Positions 44,989 through 55,033 of a stretch of 64,000 nucleotides of DNA are shown piece by piece; the first letter of the stretch is position 1, and every line of letters begins with the position of its first letter. Location of the stretch: assembly GCF_006175985.1 (NCBI RefSeq), contig NZ_SRSH01000001.1, positions 372,001 to 436,000 of the forward strand, read 5' to 3'. The translations under genes were made by a program, and so were the position numbers. The notes under the pieces are model-generated. The model did not search any database, was not told the DNA's origin, and saw only the letters and a list, made by a program, of their open reading frames with translations. The stretch is from Methylotetracoccus oryzae. Its GTDB lineage: Bacteria > Pseudomonadota > Gammaproteobacteria > Methylococcales > Methylococcaceae.

Positions 44989-45089
44989 GGGAGGGGGACC
45001 GGGGAGACGGGACCGTCTGCGGGACGGACCCCGCAGCCGAGCCGACAGGGACGTCTTCACGGCGTGTCTCGTCTCCCCGGCCCCTCCCG
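44989..45089 (-). repeat. structured intergenic repeat, copy B
   Basis: Read on the minus strand this matches copy A: GAGACACGCCGTGAA, CGTCCCTG, GGCT, then CTGCGG and CCCGCAGACGGT. The inner hairpin is CTGCGGG/CCCGCAG again, and outer arms of about 23 bases (GGGAGGGG-CCGGGGAGACG and its complement) enclose it. It lies between corA and rfbC, 72 bases after the corA stop. Confidence 0.75.
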
Positions 45090-45148
45090 GAACAGCAGGA
45101 GTCGGAACGGTTACAACACAGCGGCTTCCCCCATTCAGGAAACCCCAG

Positions 45149-45688
45149 ATGAAATTCACCGAGACTGAGTTGCCCGGCGTGTGGATCATAGATCTCGAGC
45201 CGACCGAAGACGACCGCGGCTTTTTCGCGCGGACCTATTGCGCGAAGGAGTTCGCGGCGCACGGCCTGAACGCACATTGGCCGCAGACCAACCTGTCGCG
45301 GACGCTGCGACCGGGAATGCTGCGCGGCCTGCATTTTCAGGCGGAGCCGCATCCCGAGATCAAGCTGATCCGCTGTGCGGTCGGAGCGATTCATGACGTG
45401 CTCGTTGACGTGCGACCCGACTCACCGACCTTCGGGCGCTGGCAGTCCTTTGAACTGACCGGGGCCAACGGCCGGACGCTGTACGTGCCAGGCGGTTACG
45501 CCCATGGGTTCCAGTGCCTCGCCGAGCACTCGGAAGTGTTCTACCAGATGTCGGAGTTCTATTTCGCGGACCTCGCACGCGGCATTCGCTGGGACGATCC
45601 GACGCTGGCGATCGACTGGCCGATGCCCGACCCGTTCCTTTCCCCGCGCGATCGGGCGCTGCCTTTCCTGAAGGAACTTGTCCGGTAA
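45149..45688 (+). CDS. rfbC: dTDP-4-dehydrorhamnose 3,5-epimerase
   Basis: A 179-residue RmlC-type cupin that epimerises dTDP-4-keto-6-deoxyglucose on the route to dTDP-rhamnose. The active-site residues fall at family positions: His62 in RGLHFQ, Lys72 in EIKLIR and Tyr132 in EVFYQMSE; YVPGGYAHGFQ is also characteristic. TCAGGAAACCCCAG before the ATG at 45149 fixes the start. The other rml genes (A, B, D) are not adjacent, so this is a solitary copy; it could also serve another deoxysugar pathway or be a homologue of changed specificity. It follows repeat copy B. Confidence 0.9.
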   Translation: MKFTETELPGVWIIDLEPTEDDRGFFARTYCAKEFAAHGLNAHWPQTNLSRTLRPGMLRGLHFQAEPHPEIKLIRCAVGAIHDVLVDVRPDSPTFGRWQSFELTGANGRTLYVPGGYAHGFQCLAEHSEVFYQMSEFYFADLARGIRWDDPTLAIDWPMPDPFLSPRDRALPFLKELVR

Positions 45689-45943
45689 CAAGACGAGATT
45701 CGCTTCGGCACCTCGAACACGATGAGATACGGAATGTCCGGCCCTGACCCCGAGGTCCCCAAGGACCCGAGCGGTCGCGGCCGGCTCTCGCCCGAACCGA
45801 TTGACGTCCGGTGAGGCCATGGAAGCCCGACAGCGCAGTAAGCCGGCAATGAACGTAACCCAGCATTTCACAATACCGGATACCGCACAGTCCAGGATCC
45901 GCTTAGCGGCACACATAAAGCCGCAGCGACGCCGATCGAAGCC

Positions 45944-48900
45944 ATGCGACGACGGCGGCCCTCCGTGCCGGGCGGGGTCACCGTGACGCTGCGTCCGGGC
46001 CGGCATCTCCTGGTCCTGTCGGCGGCCGCCATGTTCGGCATAGGACTGACCATCGTCGCGTTGCTGGAAATCACCCAACAAACGCAAGAGCGGCGCTCCG
46101 CCGCCGAGATCGGCTACCAGTTCGCCGAGCATCTCAAGGAACAGTTCTCGAACGCGCTGTCCGCAACGTATGCACTGTCTGCAGTGGTCCATCAGGGCAA
46201 GGGCACGGTGCGCGACTTCGAGTCCCTCGCGCTCGAGGTACTCAAGCTCTATCCGGGGATCGACGCGATCCAACTGGCTCCCGGTGGAATCATACGCGAG
46301 GTCGTCCCGTTGGCAGGCCATGAGGCGGCCCTGGGGCACGACCTGCTGAAACCGGACATCGGCAACCGGGAGGCCAGGCTGGCTCTGGAGACCCGTCAAC
46401 TGACCCTGGCCGGTCCGTTCCAGCTACGCCAGGGCGGTGACGCCATCATCGGACGTCTTCCGGTGTTCCTGACCGACGCCAGGGGCCAGGATCGGTTCTG
46501 GGGCTTTACGATCGTGCTGATCCGGTTGCCGCGCATCCTTGCCGCCGCTCAGTTTGAACGTCTGGAGGAGGCTGGCTACAACTACGAACTTTGGCGCTCG
46601 AACCCCGATAGCGGCTACCGGCAAAGCATCATGAACTCCCGTAGCCCGCTCGTCGGGCCACCGGTGACGACCGCGGTGGACGTTCCGAACGGTCAGTGGA
46701 TGCTTGGGCTGACGCCTGCCCGCGGCTGGTACAGCGGCACGCGCATTGCCATCGGTACAGCCGTGGCGGCGCTCCTTACGGTCGTGTTTGCGGCGATGTT
46801 GAACGCGTATCTCCGAAACCGGCAGCGCGCCTGGGACAGCGCCGAAAGCTACCGTCGGCTGTTCGACAATGTTCAGGAGGCCGTCCACATCTGCTCCTCA
46901 GACGCCCGTTTGCTGGCCGTCAATCCCGCCGCCGCGCGCCTGTACGGCCGTTCGCAGGAATGGCTTGCCGGACGGTCACTGAGTGCCGTCGCCGCTCCGG
47001 GCCGCAATGATTTGGAAAGTCTGCTGGGGCGGCTCCGCGAATCACTGGTAGGCACTCCCCAGCGCGCGGATTTCTGGGGCTTGCATAGCGAGGGTCAACC
47101 CTTCCAGCTCGAACTCAATCTGGTTCGCTCGAACTACCGTAGTGAGCCGGCGGTGATCGCCGTCGGGCGGGACGTGACGGAAAGGGCCCGAGTGGCGCGC
47201 CGCGAGCGGATGCGGACCGCGGTTCTGGAACGGATTGCCAGCGGCGGGACGCTCGCCGAGATCCTGGCGGCACTCGCCCGGGACGTCGAACAGGAATCCA
47301 CGGGCACGCTGTGTTCAATATTGCTGCGAGACGACACCGGAACCCGCCTGCGGCTAGCCTCGGCCCCAAGCCTCCCTGCGTTCTACAACGAAGCCGTCGA
47401 CGGCGTTGCCATCGGCCCGCATGTCGGCTCCTGTGGCGCCGCAGCGTTCCTGCGGCAAAGGGTGGTGGTCGAGAACATCGCGGAACACCCGAATTGGGTT
47501 GAGTTTCGTGCCGTGGCCTCGCGGGCCGGACTGGGCTCATGCTGGTCGGAACCGATCTGCGGCCGCAAGGATCAGGTACTTGGAAGCTTTGCGATCTATC
47601 ATCGGGACCCGGGCGCACCCAAGCCCGACGACGTCGAACTGATCACCCACGCTGCGAGACTCGCGGGCATCGCCATCGAGCGGGACGCCGACCAGCGCGC
47701 CCTGCGCGAAAGCGAGGCGCGCTTCCGGGCGCTGATCGAGGGGGCCTCGGATGCGTTCTTCGCGCATGAGCTGGACGGCACACTGGTCGAGGTCAATCAG
47801 GCCGCCTGCGACTCCGCCGGTTACCGCCGCGACCAGCTGCTTGCGCAACGTATCCCGGACCTCTTCGAGGAAGGCGGCGCTCTCGAAGACCGTCCGCACT
47901 GGGACGCGCTGCAGCCCGGCCAATCGATAACGGTGCGATCCCGGCAGCGACGCAGTGATGGTTCCGCGTTCCCGGTCGAGATCCGGCTCAGCGCCTGCGA
48001 TCTGGGCGGACAGCGACTGATCCTGAGACTCTCGCGCGATATCACCGAGCGCGTGCGCAGCGAAGCCGAACTCGAACGGTATCGTCATCACCTTGAAACG
48101 CGGGTCGAGGAGCGCACGGCGCAACTTCATAGCGCCAATGCCCGACTCGAAGCGGCGAGCCGCGCCAAAAGCACGTTCCTCGCCAACATGAGTCACGAGA
48201 TCCGGACTCCGATGAACGCAATACTCGGCCTGACACATCTGATGCTCAGCAAGAGCACTCGCCCGGAAGAACAGGTGCGATTGGGCAGGATTGCCGAGGC
48301 GGCCCAGCACCTGCTGTCGATCATCAACGACATCCTCGACATCTCGAAGATCGAGGCGGGCAAGCTCCAGTTGGAGGAGAACGACTTTCGCCTGCAGGAA
48401 GCCTTCGACTACGTCAGCGCGCTGATCGCCGAAAAAGCGCGCGACAAGGGGCTAACCTGGGATGCACTGATCGAACCCGGAGTCAACGGGCCGCTCCGCG
48501 GCGATGGGTTCCGCCTGCGCCAGATCCTGTTGAACCTCGCGAGCAACGCCCTGAAGTTCACCGAAAAAGGCGCGATACGGCTCCGCGCACGACGCATCGC
48601 TAGCGATCACGAAGGTGTCACCGTGCGCTTCGAGGTCGCGGATACCGGCATCGGAATCGCGCGGGAACACCAGGGGCGGCTGTTCAACGCCTTTGAACAG
48701 AGCGACAACTCGATCACCCGCAACTATGGCGGCACCGGCCTGGGGCTGGTCATCTGCAAGCGTCTGGCCGAACTGATGGGCGGACACATCGGTGTCGACA
48801 GCGAACCGGGCCGGGGCAGCGTCTTCTGGTTCACGGCGCACTTCGGTGCCGCTGTAGGCGCCGCGCCGAAGCCCGCGCCAACTCCAGACGCTGAGTACAC

Positions 48901-49768
48901 CGCGGAAGCCGTGGCCCGGCTGCACGGCGGAGCGCAGCTGCTGCTGGTCGAGGATAATCGGCTCAGTCGGGAGGTTGCGCTCGAGTTGCTGGCCGACTGT
49001 GGGCTGACGATAGATACCGCCGAGAACGGACTGCAAGCCGTTGCGATGGCGCGGACGACCGATTACCACGCCGTGCTGATGGACTTGCAGATGCCGCTGC
49101 TGGACGGTATCGAAGCCACCAGGCGGATCCGACGCATCCCTGGGCGGGAACGGACGCCGATTCTCGCCATGACCGCGAATGCGTTCGACACCGACCGCGA
49201 CGCCTGCCTGGCAGCTGGCATGAATGAACACCTGCCCAAACCGATCATCCCCGCAACGCTGTACGCGGCGCTGCTACGTTGGCTGTCGCCGCAGCCACCC
49301 GTCCCGGACGTTGCGCCCGCCGTGCAAACGCCAGCGGCCCCGCAGACGGAGGCCACGCCGGATTTAGGACCTATTTCGGGTCTGGATATCGAGCGCGGGC
49401 TCGATCACCTCGGAGGCAATCTCTCCAGCTATCGCCGCATGCTGCGCCTGTTCGCGGAACGGGCCCCCCGCGACCTGCAGGCACTGCGCGCGGCCCTCGC
49501 GGAACGCGGGGACGGCACGGCACGCCGTATCGCGCATACCATCAAGGGAACGGCGGCGACCCTGGGTGCAACGACGGTCGCGACGGTGGCCGCCCAACTC
49601 GAAGCGGCCCTGCACGACGGCGAGCCTGCGCCGCTGCTGGACGAACTGACGGATGCAGTCACGCAGACATACAGCACCGTTGCCGCGTCGATCGTCGAGG
49701 GTCTTGCCCGCGACGAAGCAGAAGCGGCCGAAAACGGCCAACCGACGGCCGGAACCTCGACGACCTGA
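45944..49768 (+). CDS. CHASE-domain hybrid sensor kinase (CHASE-PAS-GAF-PAS-HisKA-HATPase-REC-HPt)
   Basis: A 1274-residue membrane sensor. A first membrane helix (about 22-44) is followed by a periplasmic CHASE domain (about 48-262; [19 protein letters not shown] is typical), then a second helix (about 268-290). Cytoplasmic domains are PAS (300-415), GAF (430-585), PAS (590-715), HisKA with His751 in [12 protein letters not shown], HATPase_c with DTGIGIA and GGTGLGL, receiver with Asp1047 in [11 protein letters not shown], and HPt with His1198 in [14 protein letters not shown]. This is the full tripartite phosphorelay layout (BarA/ArcB-like). CHASE domains sense small extracellular ligands. 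No DNA-binding regulator is adjacent. An alternative GTG start lies at 45980. Confidence 0.93.
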   Translation: MRRRRPSVPGGVTVTLRPGRHLLVLSAAAMFGIGLTIVALLEITQQTQERRSAAEIGYQFAEHLKEQFSNALSATYALSAVVHQGKGTVRDFESLALEVLKLYPGIDAIQLAPGGIIREVVPLAGHEAALGHDLLKPDIGNREARLALETRQLTLAGPFQLRQGGDAIIGRLPVFLTDARGQDRFWGFTIVLIRLPRILAAAQFERLEEAGYNYELWRSNPDSGYRQSIMNSRSPLVGPPVTTAVDVPNGQWMLGLTPARGWYSGTRIAIGTAVAALLTVVFAAMLNAYLRNRQRAWDSAESYRRLFDNVQEAVHICSSDARLLAVNPAAARLYGRSQEWLAGRSLSAVAAPGRNDLESLLGRLRESLVGTPQRADFWGLHSEGQPFQLELNLVRSNYRSEPAVIAVGRDVTERARVARRERMRTAVLERIASGGTLAEILAALARDVEQESTGTLCSILLRDDTGTRLRLASAPSLPAFYNEAVDGVAIGPHVGSCGAAAFLRQRVVVENIAEHPNWVEFRAVASRAGLGSCWSEPICGRKDQVLGSFAIYHRDPGAPKPDDVELITHAARLAGIAIERDADQRALRESEARFRALIEGASDAFFAHELDGTLVEVNQAACDSAGYRRDQLLAQRIPDLFEEGGALEDRPHWDALQPGQSITVRSRQRRSDGSAFPVEIRLSACDLGGQRLILRLSRDITERVRSEAELERYRHHLETRVEERTAQLHSANARLEAASRAKSTFLANMSHEIRTPMNAILGLTHLMLSKSTRPEEQVRLGRIAEAAQHLLSIINDILDISKIEAGKLQLEENDFRLQEAFDYVSALIAEKARDKGLTWDALIEPGVNGPLRGDGFRLRQILLNLASNALKFTEKGAIRLRARRIASDHEGVTVRFEVADTGIGIAREHQGRLFNAFEQSDNSITRNYGGTGLGLVICKRLAELMGGHIGVDSEPGRGSVFWFTAHFGAAVGAAPKPAPTPDAEYTAEAVARLHGGAQLLLVEDNRLSREVALELLADCGLTIDTAENGLQAVAMARTTDYHAVLMDLQMPLLDGIEATRRIRRIPGRERTPILAMTANAFDTDRDACLAAGMNEHLPKPIIPATLYAALLRWLSPQPPVPDVAPAVQTPAAPQTEATPDLGPISGLDIERGLDHLGGNLSSYRRMLRLFAERAPRDLQALRAALAERGDGTARRIAHTIKGTAATLGATTVATVAAQLEAALHDGEPAPLLDELTDAVTQTYSTVAASIVEGLARDEAEAAENGQPTAGTSTT

Positions 49769-49772
49769 GCAC

Positions 49773-50462
49773 TCAGCGCGGACGCGAGCGCGCCGTGGCG
49801 GCCGTACCGCCAAAGTCGGTGGGCGCCGGCAGCGATTCCCGCCGCGCCTTGTCGAGGGCCTGGCGGTGATTCAGATCGGCCGGAATGAACTCGACCGGTT
49901 TGCCCGAGTGCTGCGCGGCGATCATCTCATCGCGGGCGACATCACCACCACCGATCGCAACGAGAACATCGCTATTCTCGACCATCGCCTGCGAGGTCGG
50001 CGACAGGAGCGCAGTCCCTTTGATGAAACCGCCCCAGGTGGGATCCGGGACGAAGAACACCCGGTCCACGTGCGGGGACAGCGGCACGCGTTCGATGAGC
50101 GCCTTGATCGACACGATCCCGGTGGTCGAAAACCCCTTCGCCTTCGCCAGTGCATACACGGCGCCGATCCCCTCGGCGGTCGCACCTCCGTTGACGATCG
50201 TCGTCTTCGGATCGTAGCGCTCGAGAACCCGACGGGCGTGATCCAGCATCGCGGCCGGGTCCTCGTACCCGGCGCCCGAATAACCGAGAAACGTCAACAC
50301 GCGCAGTTCCCTGCCGGCGAAATACGCGCGGACGGCGGCCGGATCCGCCTCCGATACGGTCCTGCCGGGGTCAGCGGCCAGGGTCATGCCCGCCGTCAGC
50401 AGGGTCAGCAGGCCGAGGCACAGTCCATGGCCACGGAGGGATCGGGCGCGAGCGGCAGTCAT
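49773..50462 (-). CDS. exported Rossmann-like (SLOG/LOG-like) protein of unknown function
   Basis: A 229-residue protein with a signal peptide (about 1-29, LCLGLLTLLTAGMTLAA). The mature part has the features of a nucleotide-binding Rossmann fold of the SLOG/LOG type: LRVLTFLGYSGAGYEDP, a second strand with TTIVNGGATAEGIGAVYALA, a TTGIVSIKA strand, and DVLVAIGGGDVARDEM. In cytoplasmic relatives such motifs bind nucleotides or nucleosides. Export of such a fold is unusual, since free nucleotides are scarce in the periplasm. It is the last gene of a minus-strand run (GH94, bioD, this gene), 79 bases after bioD. Fold assignment is by pattern only. Confidence 0.7.
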   Translation of the reverse strand: MTAARARSLRGHGLCLGLLTLLTAGMTLAADPGRTVSEADPAAVRAYFAGRELRVLTFLGYSGAGYEDPAAMLDHARRVLERYDPKTTIVNGGATAEGIGAVYALAKAKGFSTTGIVSIKALIERVPLSPHVDRVFFVPDPTWGGFIKGTALLSPTSQAMVENSDVLVAIGGGDVARDEMIAAQHSGKPVEFIPADLNHRQALDKARRESLPAPTDFGGTAATARSRPR

Positions 50463-50541
50463 CGATCGTAGCTCCTGGAATCATGGAGGAGAAAGTTTCA
50501 CGACATCGGGCCTGGCTCGACGCGACTTCGGATACGTTCCA

Positions 50542-51243
50542 CTACAAGCTGGCGGCCAATGCGGTCAGCGCCGGCCGCAGTGCGCGCCAGCCATCACCGG
50601 TAGCGCCCGAAGTCCCATGCTCCGTGACAATCGGCGGCCGCCCCAGCCAGCGGCTCAGATCGGCCGCGTTGTCCATCTCCGGGTCGCTCAACGGCTCGGC
50701 GCGGTTAAGGACGATTGCGGCCAGCGTCAGGCCGCGGCGTTCGATGGCTTCGACGGTCAGCAGCGTATGGTTGATCACCCCGAGTCGATCGGCCGCGACG
50801 AGCAGCACCGGCAAGCCTAGGGCCGAGGCGAGGTCGGCGTTGAGCGCCCCGGCGGCGATCGGACTGTAAAAGCCGCCGGCTCCTTCGACTAGCAGAAAGT
50901 CGTCCGCGCCGACCCCGGTTCGACATGCCTGCACCAGATCCTGCAGGGTCAGCCCCGCGCTCGATAGCATCGCGGCCCGCTCGGGCGAAAGCGCGGGCTC
51001 GAACGCATGCGGGCAAATGGTTTCCAACGGAAGATTAAGGCCAGCCGCGGTCCGGAGCGTCAGCGCATCGTGCGGAAGCAGCCGGTCATCGATCCGCTTG
51101 CAGCCCGACTCCACGGGTTTGCGCGGCTGCACGACGATCCCCCGCTCGCGCAGCAGGCTGGCGACGGCCGCGCCGACCTGGGTCTTGCCGACGCCGGTAT
51201 CGGTGCCAGTTACGAACAGCCCCGGCGAGAGCGCACGCTTCAT
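50542..51243 (-). CDS. bioD: dethiobiotin synthetase
   Basis: A 233-residue P-loop ligase that closes the ureido ring of dethiobiotin from 7,8-diaminopelargonate, CO2 and ATP. The phosphate loop GTDTGVGKTQVG is at residues 13-24; PRKPVESGC is the conserved carbamate/substrate region; LLVEGAGGFYSPI is the second metal/nucleotide motif; VLNRAEPLS follows. Length is normal. It starts 16 bases after the GH94 stop, so the two are likely co-transcribed, although no metabolic link is evident. No bioA, bioB, bioC, bioF or bioH is in the window. Confidence 0.93.
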   Translation of the reverse strand: MKRALSPGLFVTGTDTGVGKTQVGAAVASLLRERGIVVQPRKPVESGCKRIDDRLLPHDALTLRTAAGLNLPLETICPHAFEPALSPERAAMLSSAGLTLQDLVQACRTGVGADDFLLVEGAGGFYSPIAAGALNADLASALGLPVLLVAADRLGVINHTLLTVEAIERRGLTLAAIVLNRAEPLSDPEMDNAADLSRWLGRPPIVTEHGTSGATGDGWRALRPALTALAASL

Positions 51244-51259
51244 CGACTAAGCCACGTGA

Positions 51260-54200
51260 TCATGCGAGTTGCACCTCGAGCCGGTTGTCGCAAATGTCGA
51301 AATGCTCGGCAAACTGCGCGCGGCCCAACAGCGCTCCCCCCGTGCGGTAGGGGTTCGGCTCCCGGCTGAAAACGAGCGGCGTCCCGTTCAATACGATTTC
51401 CTTTGGCCCGCTGCCGGTTTCGGCGAGACGATAGACCACGGTGACCGGCCGCTCCCACAACACGATCTCGACCTCCAGGCCATCCAATGCGCACGGCAGC
51501 ACGGGATCCAGCAATAGCGCCGCCTCGCGGATTTCAAAGCCCAGCAAGCGCTGATGGATCAGCCGGGTCGCAATGCCGGCGCCGCTCGAATAGACGCGCC
51601 AACCCCCTTCGAGGGGAACCGTGCCGGCATTGACTTCGCCATAGCGAGCCGCTGCCTCGTAGCGGTCGAAGAACGCCGCATCGGAGCTCGAGTAGTAGCA
51701 GTTGGCCTGTCGCAAGGCGGCATTCGGTACGAGTGTGCGGATGGCGATCGGGTTCGCGCGGCACAGCGCATCGAAAAGCGCTTCGGCATCGCCGTGCCGG
51801 GCCATCGCCTCCGCGTAGCGAAGATGGGCATGCATGTACATCACACCGATCTCCCGCCCGAAGAACGAACTGCTCTCGGCCCGCTGAAAATAAGTTTGTG
51901 GACCGCCATGGTAGGGCGGTGGCCGGTCGAACAGACGGGCACCATCAGGCGCCAACAAGTGCGCCTGGATCAGCGCGATGTGCGCACGCGCCTGCTCCGG
52001 CGAAAACAGATCGTTGGCCAAGGCGTGGATCATTGCCAGCAGGCCGTAATGCATCCCGGTGTGCGTGTCGCGGGGATGAACCAGATAACGGGTTGGGCCG
52101 GTTTCCGGAAAATAGGCGAAACCAGTCAGAACGCCATCGGGCAGCAGGTGTTGCTGAAAGTCGGCGAGGATGCGGGGCAGACGGGACTCGATGGGAGCGG
52201 CCAGCGCTTCGCGGCCGACCGTCCGCAGGCCCTTCGCCAGCGTCGCCAGCATCTGGTGATGCAGGGTCACCGTCCAGGCGCTGCACAGACGCTCCCGCAT
52301 GGACGGGTCGGCGGGCTGCAACGAATCATTCCAGTCACCATGGCCATAGGCGGCCAGCGCCGTGCCGGGAATGACTCGGCTGTCGATCACCGCCAGCGCA
52401 CGCTCGACATGCCCCCAAACCGTCGCACGCTCCGCACTCTCGTCCCCGTCCGGGTGAAAGTACGCGAGTTCCTGATCCAGGATCGAGGCATCGGCTGCGG
52501 CCACCAGGTACTGCGCCAGCGCCAGCAGGGGCCAGAATACGATATCCCCATGCGAATCGCCGGCGCGAATGCCGCGGTCGCGGTCAAAGAACGTGAACCA
52601 CTGCGGCCAGTCGCCATCGGGGTTCTGGGCGCGAAACACACGACACAGCAAATCGCGCACCGGCGCGGTCAGGCCGAAGCCGAGCAGCAGCTCGACCGGA
52701 CCCTGGCTGATGTCACGTGTCCCCCAACCGCCGCCCGAGAACTGTTCGAGTCCGCGGGGAGCCAGGTAATGCACCATGGCGTTGTGAGCGAACCAGGGCA
52801 GAATCTCTTCGAGACACAGGATACCGGCAGCATGCCGGTCGCTGGAACCGGCGCCCGGCCGGATGCGGGCGATCAGCAAGGGCGCCGTCTCGTCGAGAGA
52901 CTGGCCGTCGACGCCTCGCGCAAATCCGGCGCCCATCCCGGATTGGGGTGCCACCAGGTGTCCGCTGAGGTGGAAATCTGCCGATGCGGTCGGGCCCGTA
53001 ATGACGACGAGGAACGGTTGATGACGTGTCTCACCGTCCGCAAACAGCAATTCATCACCGCCGATCTGCTCAACATGGGTTCCCGGACCGGCATCGAACC
53101 GGAAGAATCCGTCGGGAAACCGCCTTCCTACATCCGACTCCGTGATGGCCTCAAGTATGACGCCGTCACCATCCCGACGGTATCGCACCGGCACCGGATC
53201 GGCCCCATCGTCCCCGTTCAACGCCACCCGGTGAGAGATCAGAAATCGGCAGGCCGCGCCGGCCAGTACATCGATGGACAGCGACAGCACAGGGTCTTCG
53301 GCACCGGCCGTGCAGGTGATCTCTATCAGCCCCGCCGGATGCTTGTAAAGCCAGCGCGCGCCTTCCGGCGTGATTTCGAAAGCTGACGGGGTTTCCAGCA
53401 GATGGAAGGAGCCGCGCTGCTCGACGAAGATGCGCTGGCCGCCCGAAAGGAACAGGTTCAGGTAGCTCCGCGTCGTGGACAGCAGGCGGTTGATGCTCAC
53501 ATGTCCCTGTGTGAGCAGGGAGTTGAACACCCCTTTCATCCACAGCGTCGACGTCAGCGAGGACTCGTCCGGGGTCAGGTGCTGGCCGGTTCGCAGCAGG
53601 TGGCCATGCGGGCGCAGCACCTGAAGTTCCTTCGCCTTCAGCACGACATGCCCGTTGGCCCCGGTGAAAAAGGACAACAGATTGCCGGCCTCCTCTTCCG
53701 GCGCCCGACGCTCCTCTCCAAAAAACTCATCCAGCTCGGCCGTCGTCAGATCCAATGTGGGCAGCGGCTTCGGTGTGCTGAACCGCGTTGGCACGGTGCG
53801 CCCGGTCACCGGGTTCCCGGACGGAGAGGGTACCGCGGCCTCGGGCAGCGCCAACGCGCGCTCGACGAACACCAGGTCGGCATCGCTGCTGGCCTCCGGA
53901 TGATCTGCTTCGAACCAGATGAAAAAACCGCTCTTCGCCTGCGCCCCGGGAACGAGGAAGATCGGCCGATCCTGGATCGCGGCCAGGGAATGCTCGTGCT
54001 GGTGACGGACACTGGGCAAAGCCGGTGACGTCAGTCCAATCGGCAACGCTCCGGCGCGGTGAGCCCGACCATAGAGCTGCAACGCATCGGTCGCAAAGCC
54101 GACCCCTTCCCCGAGCGAACCGATCAACGCCCAGGGCTGGCGTCCACTCATCGGAAGATTCTGCCGCACGGCAAGCAGGGCGCCCTGCTCGGGATGGGTC

Positions 54201-54673
54201 AGTGGCGTATGGTCCACGTATTGACTGACATAGTATTCGTTCAGCCGTATGGCGCCATAATGCGCCAGCGCCGTATCCTGCACATGGACCAGATCGATCA
54301 GCGCGGAGCGCGGGCCCGCGTTATGCAAGCTAAGGTGCCAGAACCAGGCCGTCGCCGTCTCGGCCAACACGAGAGTCAGTCGATAACGGATACCTTGCCA
54401 TTCTCCGGTTGCTGTCAGCTGACGTCCATCGCAGCCGATGACGCTCGGGCTGGAGGGGCCAAGCAAGGGAACGCAAGCAGTGGTCGCACCGCGCCGGCGC
54501 AAGTAGATGTTCGCCAGCCCCCCTTCGACTTCATCGCCGGGAAACAGGTTGAAGGTGATGTCGCCACACGCGATCCGCCGTACGGACCCGTTGGCGTTGC
54601 ACTGAATCGACAGGCCGCAAGCGTTTTCGAGAGACGCTGGAAGATTCGCGCGTACGTCTGCAGGACGGTTCAT
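51260..54673 (-). CDS. GH94 family protein, probable 1,2-beta-oligoglucan phosphorylase
   Basis: A 1137-residue protein. The N-terminal beta-sandwich region (GDITFNLFPGDEVEGGLANI, then YLRRR) and total length resemble 1,2-beta-oligoglucan phosphorylases (SOGP) rather than the shorter cellobiose phosphorylases. The C-terminal half is the GH94 (alpha/alpha)6 barrel; GHGDWNDSLQP (Asp780 to Asp783) holds the candidate general acid, and GGWGTRDISQGPVELLLGF, HPRDTHTGMHYGLLAMIHAL and SSSDAAFFDRYEAAARYGEV are further conserved segments. The expected reaction is phosphorolysis of beta-1,2-glucooligosaccharides to glucose 1-phosphate in the cytoplasm. There is no signal peptide. Start at 54673 follows AGGGATAATTC; an upstream frame to 54991 is not credible. 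Specificity is inferred. Confidence 0.82.
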   Translation of the reverse strand: MNRPADVRANLPASLENACGLSIQCNANGSVRRIACGDITFNLFPGDEVEGGLANIYLRRRGATTACVPLLGPSSPSVIGCDGRQLTATGEWQGIRYRLTLVLAETATAWFWHLSLHNAGPRSALIDLVHVQDTALAHYGAIRLNEYYVSQYVDHTPLTHPEQGALLAVRQNLPMSGRQPWALIGSLGEGVGFATDALQLYGRAHRAGALPIGLTSPALPSVRHQHEHSLAAIQDRPIFLVPGAQAKSGFFIWFEADHPEASSDADLVFVERALALPEAAVPSPSGNPVTGRTVPTRFSTPKPLPTLDLTTAELDEFFGEERRAPEEEAGNLLSFFTGANGHVVLKAKELQVLRPHGHLLRTGQHLTPDESSLTSTLWMKGVFNSLLTQGHVSINRLLSTTRSYLNLFLSGGQRIFVEQRGSFHLLETPSAFEITPEGARWLYKHPAGLIEITCTAGAEDPVLSLSIDVLAGAACRFLISHRVALNGDDGADPVPVRYRRDGDGVILEAITESDVGRRFPDGFFRFDAGPGTHVEQIGGDELLFADGETRHQPFLVVITGPTASADFHLSGHLVAPQSGMGAGFARGVDGQSLDETAPLLIARIRPGAGSSDRHAAGILCLEEILPWFAHNAMVHYLAPRGLEQFSGGGWGTRDISQGPVELLLGFGLTAPVRDLLCRVFRAQNPDGDWPQWFTFFDRDRGIRAGDSHGDIVFWPLLALAQYLVAAADASILDQELAYFHPDGDESAERATVWGHVERALAVIDSRVIPGTALAAYGHGDWNDSLQPADPSMRERLCSAWTVTLHHQMLATLAKGLRTVGREALAAPIESRLPRILADFQQHLLPDGVLTGFAYFPETGPTRYLVHPRDTHTGMHYGLLAMIHALANDLFSPEQARAHIALIQAHLLAPDGARLFDRPPPYHGGPQTYFQRAESSSFFGREIGVMYMHAHLRYAEAMARHGDAEALFDALCRANPIAIRTLVPNAALRQANCYYSSSDAAFFDRYEAAARYGEVNAGTVPLEGGWRVYSSGAGIATRLIHQRLLGFEIREAALLLDPVLPCALDGLEVEIVLWERPVTVVYRLAETGSGPKEIVLNGTPLVFSREPNPYRTGGALLGRAQFAEHFDICDNRLEVQLA

Positions 54674-55033
54674 GCTTGAATTATCCCTGGTTATCGTTGT
54701 TCTTCGCGGGACGTTCACCGCGTCCCGGTGGTCGCGACGCATCGGCGGCACGAGCGGGTGGTCGAGGGCCGAAGGCGTCGCGCTACCGGCACCCTGCTTC
54801 CACGAACGCCCGGCTTGATTCGGCGCGCTACATGGTATCAACTTTCGCTCGCGCCATTCTCGTGCCCGGTGCGTCCAGACGCACCGGGCGACGTTTTTCA
54901 GCGGTAGACTTCGGCGTGAACTAGAATCTGACGCTAAGGCCCGGGCCGCGACTCCGGCGACGAGATGCACCGCCGACCCTGCGATCGCCAAAGCCGAAGT
55001 TTAATTTCTCTGCGCTTGGCGAGGGAGTAGACC
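54674..55033. other. intergenic region between divergent genes, with an intrinsic terminator
   Basis: The 360-base divergent gap carries a small hairpin at about 54710 (CGGGACG/CGTCCCG) and a textbook terminator at 54864-54898 on the plus strand, but no plus-strand gene precedes it. The upstream 190 bases hold no supported coding frame and no tRNA. It may encode a small RNA or a leader of the oxygenase gene. Confidence 0.5.
54864..54898 (+). terminator. intrinsic terminator without an upstream plus-strand gene
   Basis: A perfect 12-bp stem (GCCCGGTGCGTC at 54864-54875, GACGCACCGGGC at 54878-54889) with a two-base spacer is followed by GACGTTTTT. This is the best rho-independent terminator in the window. 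It points towards the oxygenase gene 136 bases downstream. Confidence 0.7.

Noticed and set aside
54674-54991. 106-residue N-terminal extension of the GH94 protein
   Set aside because: It runs through the terminator hairpin and has no resemblance to GH94 proteins, whereas Met at 54673 has a ribosome site.
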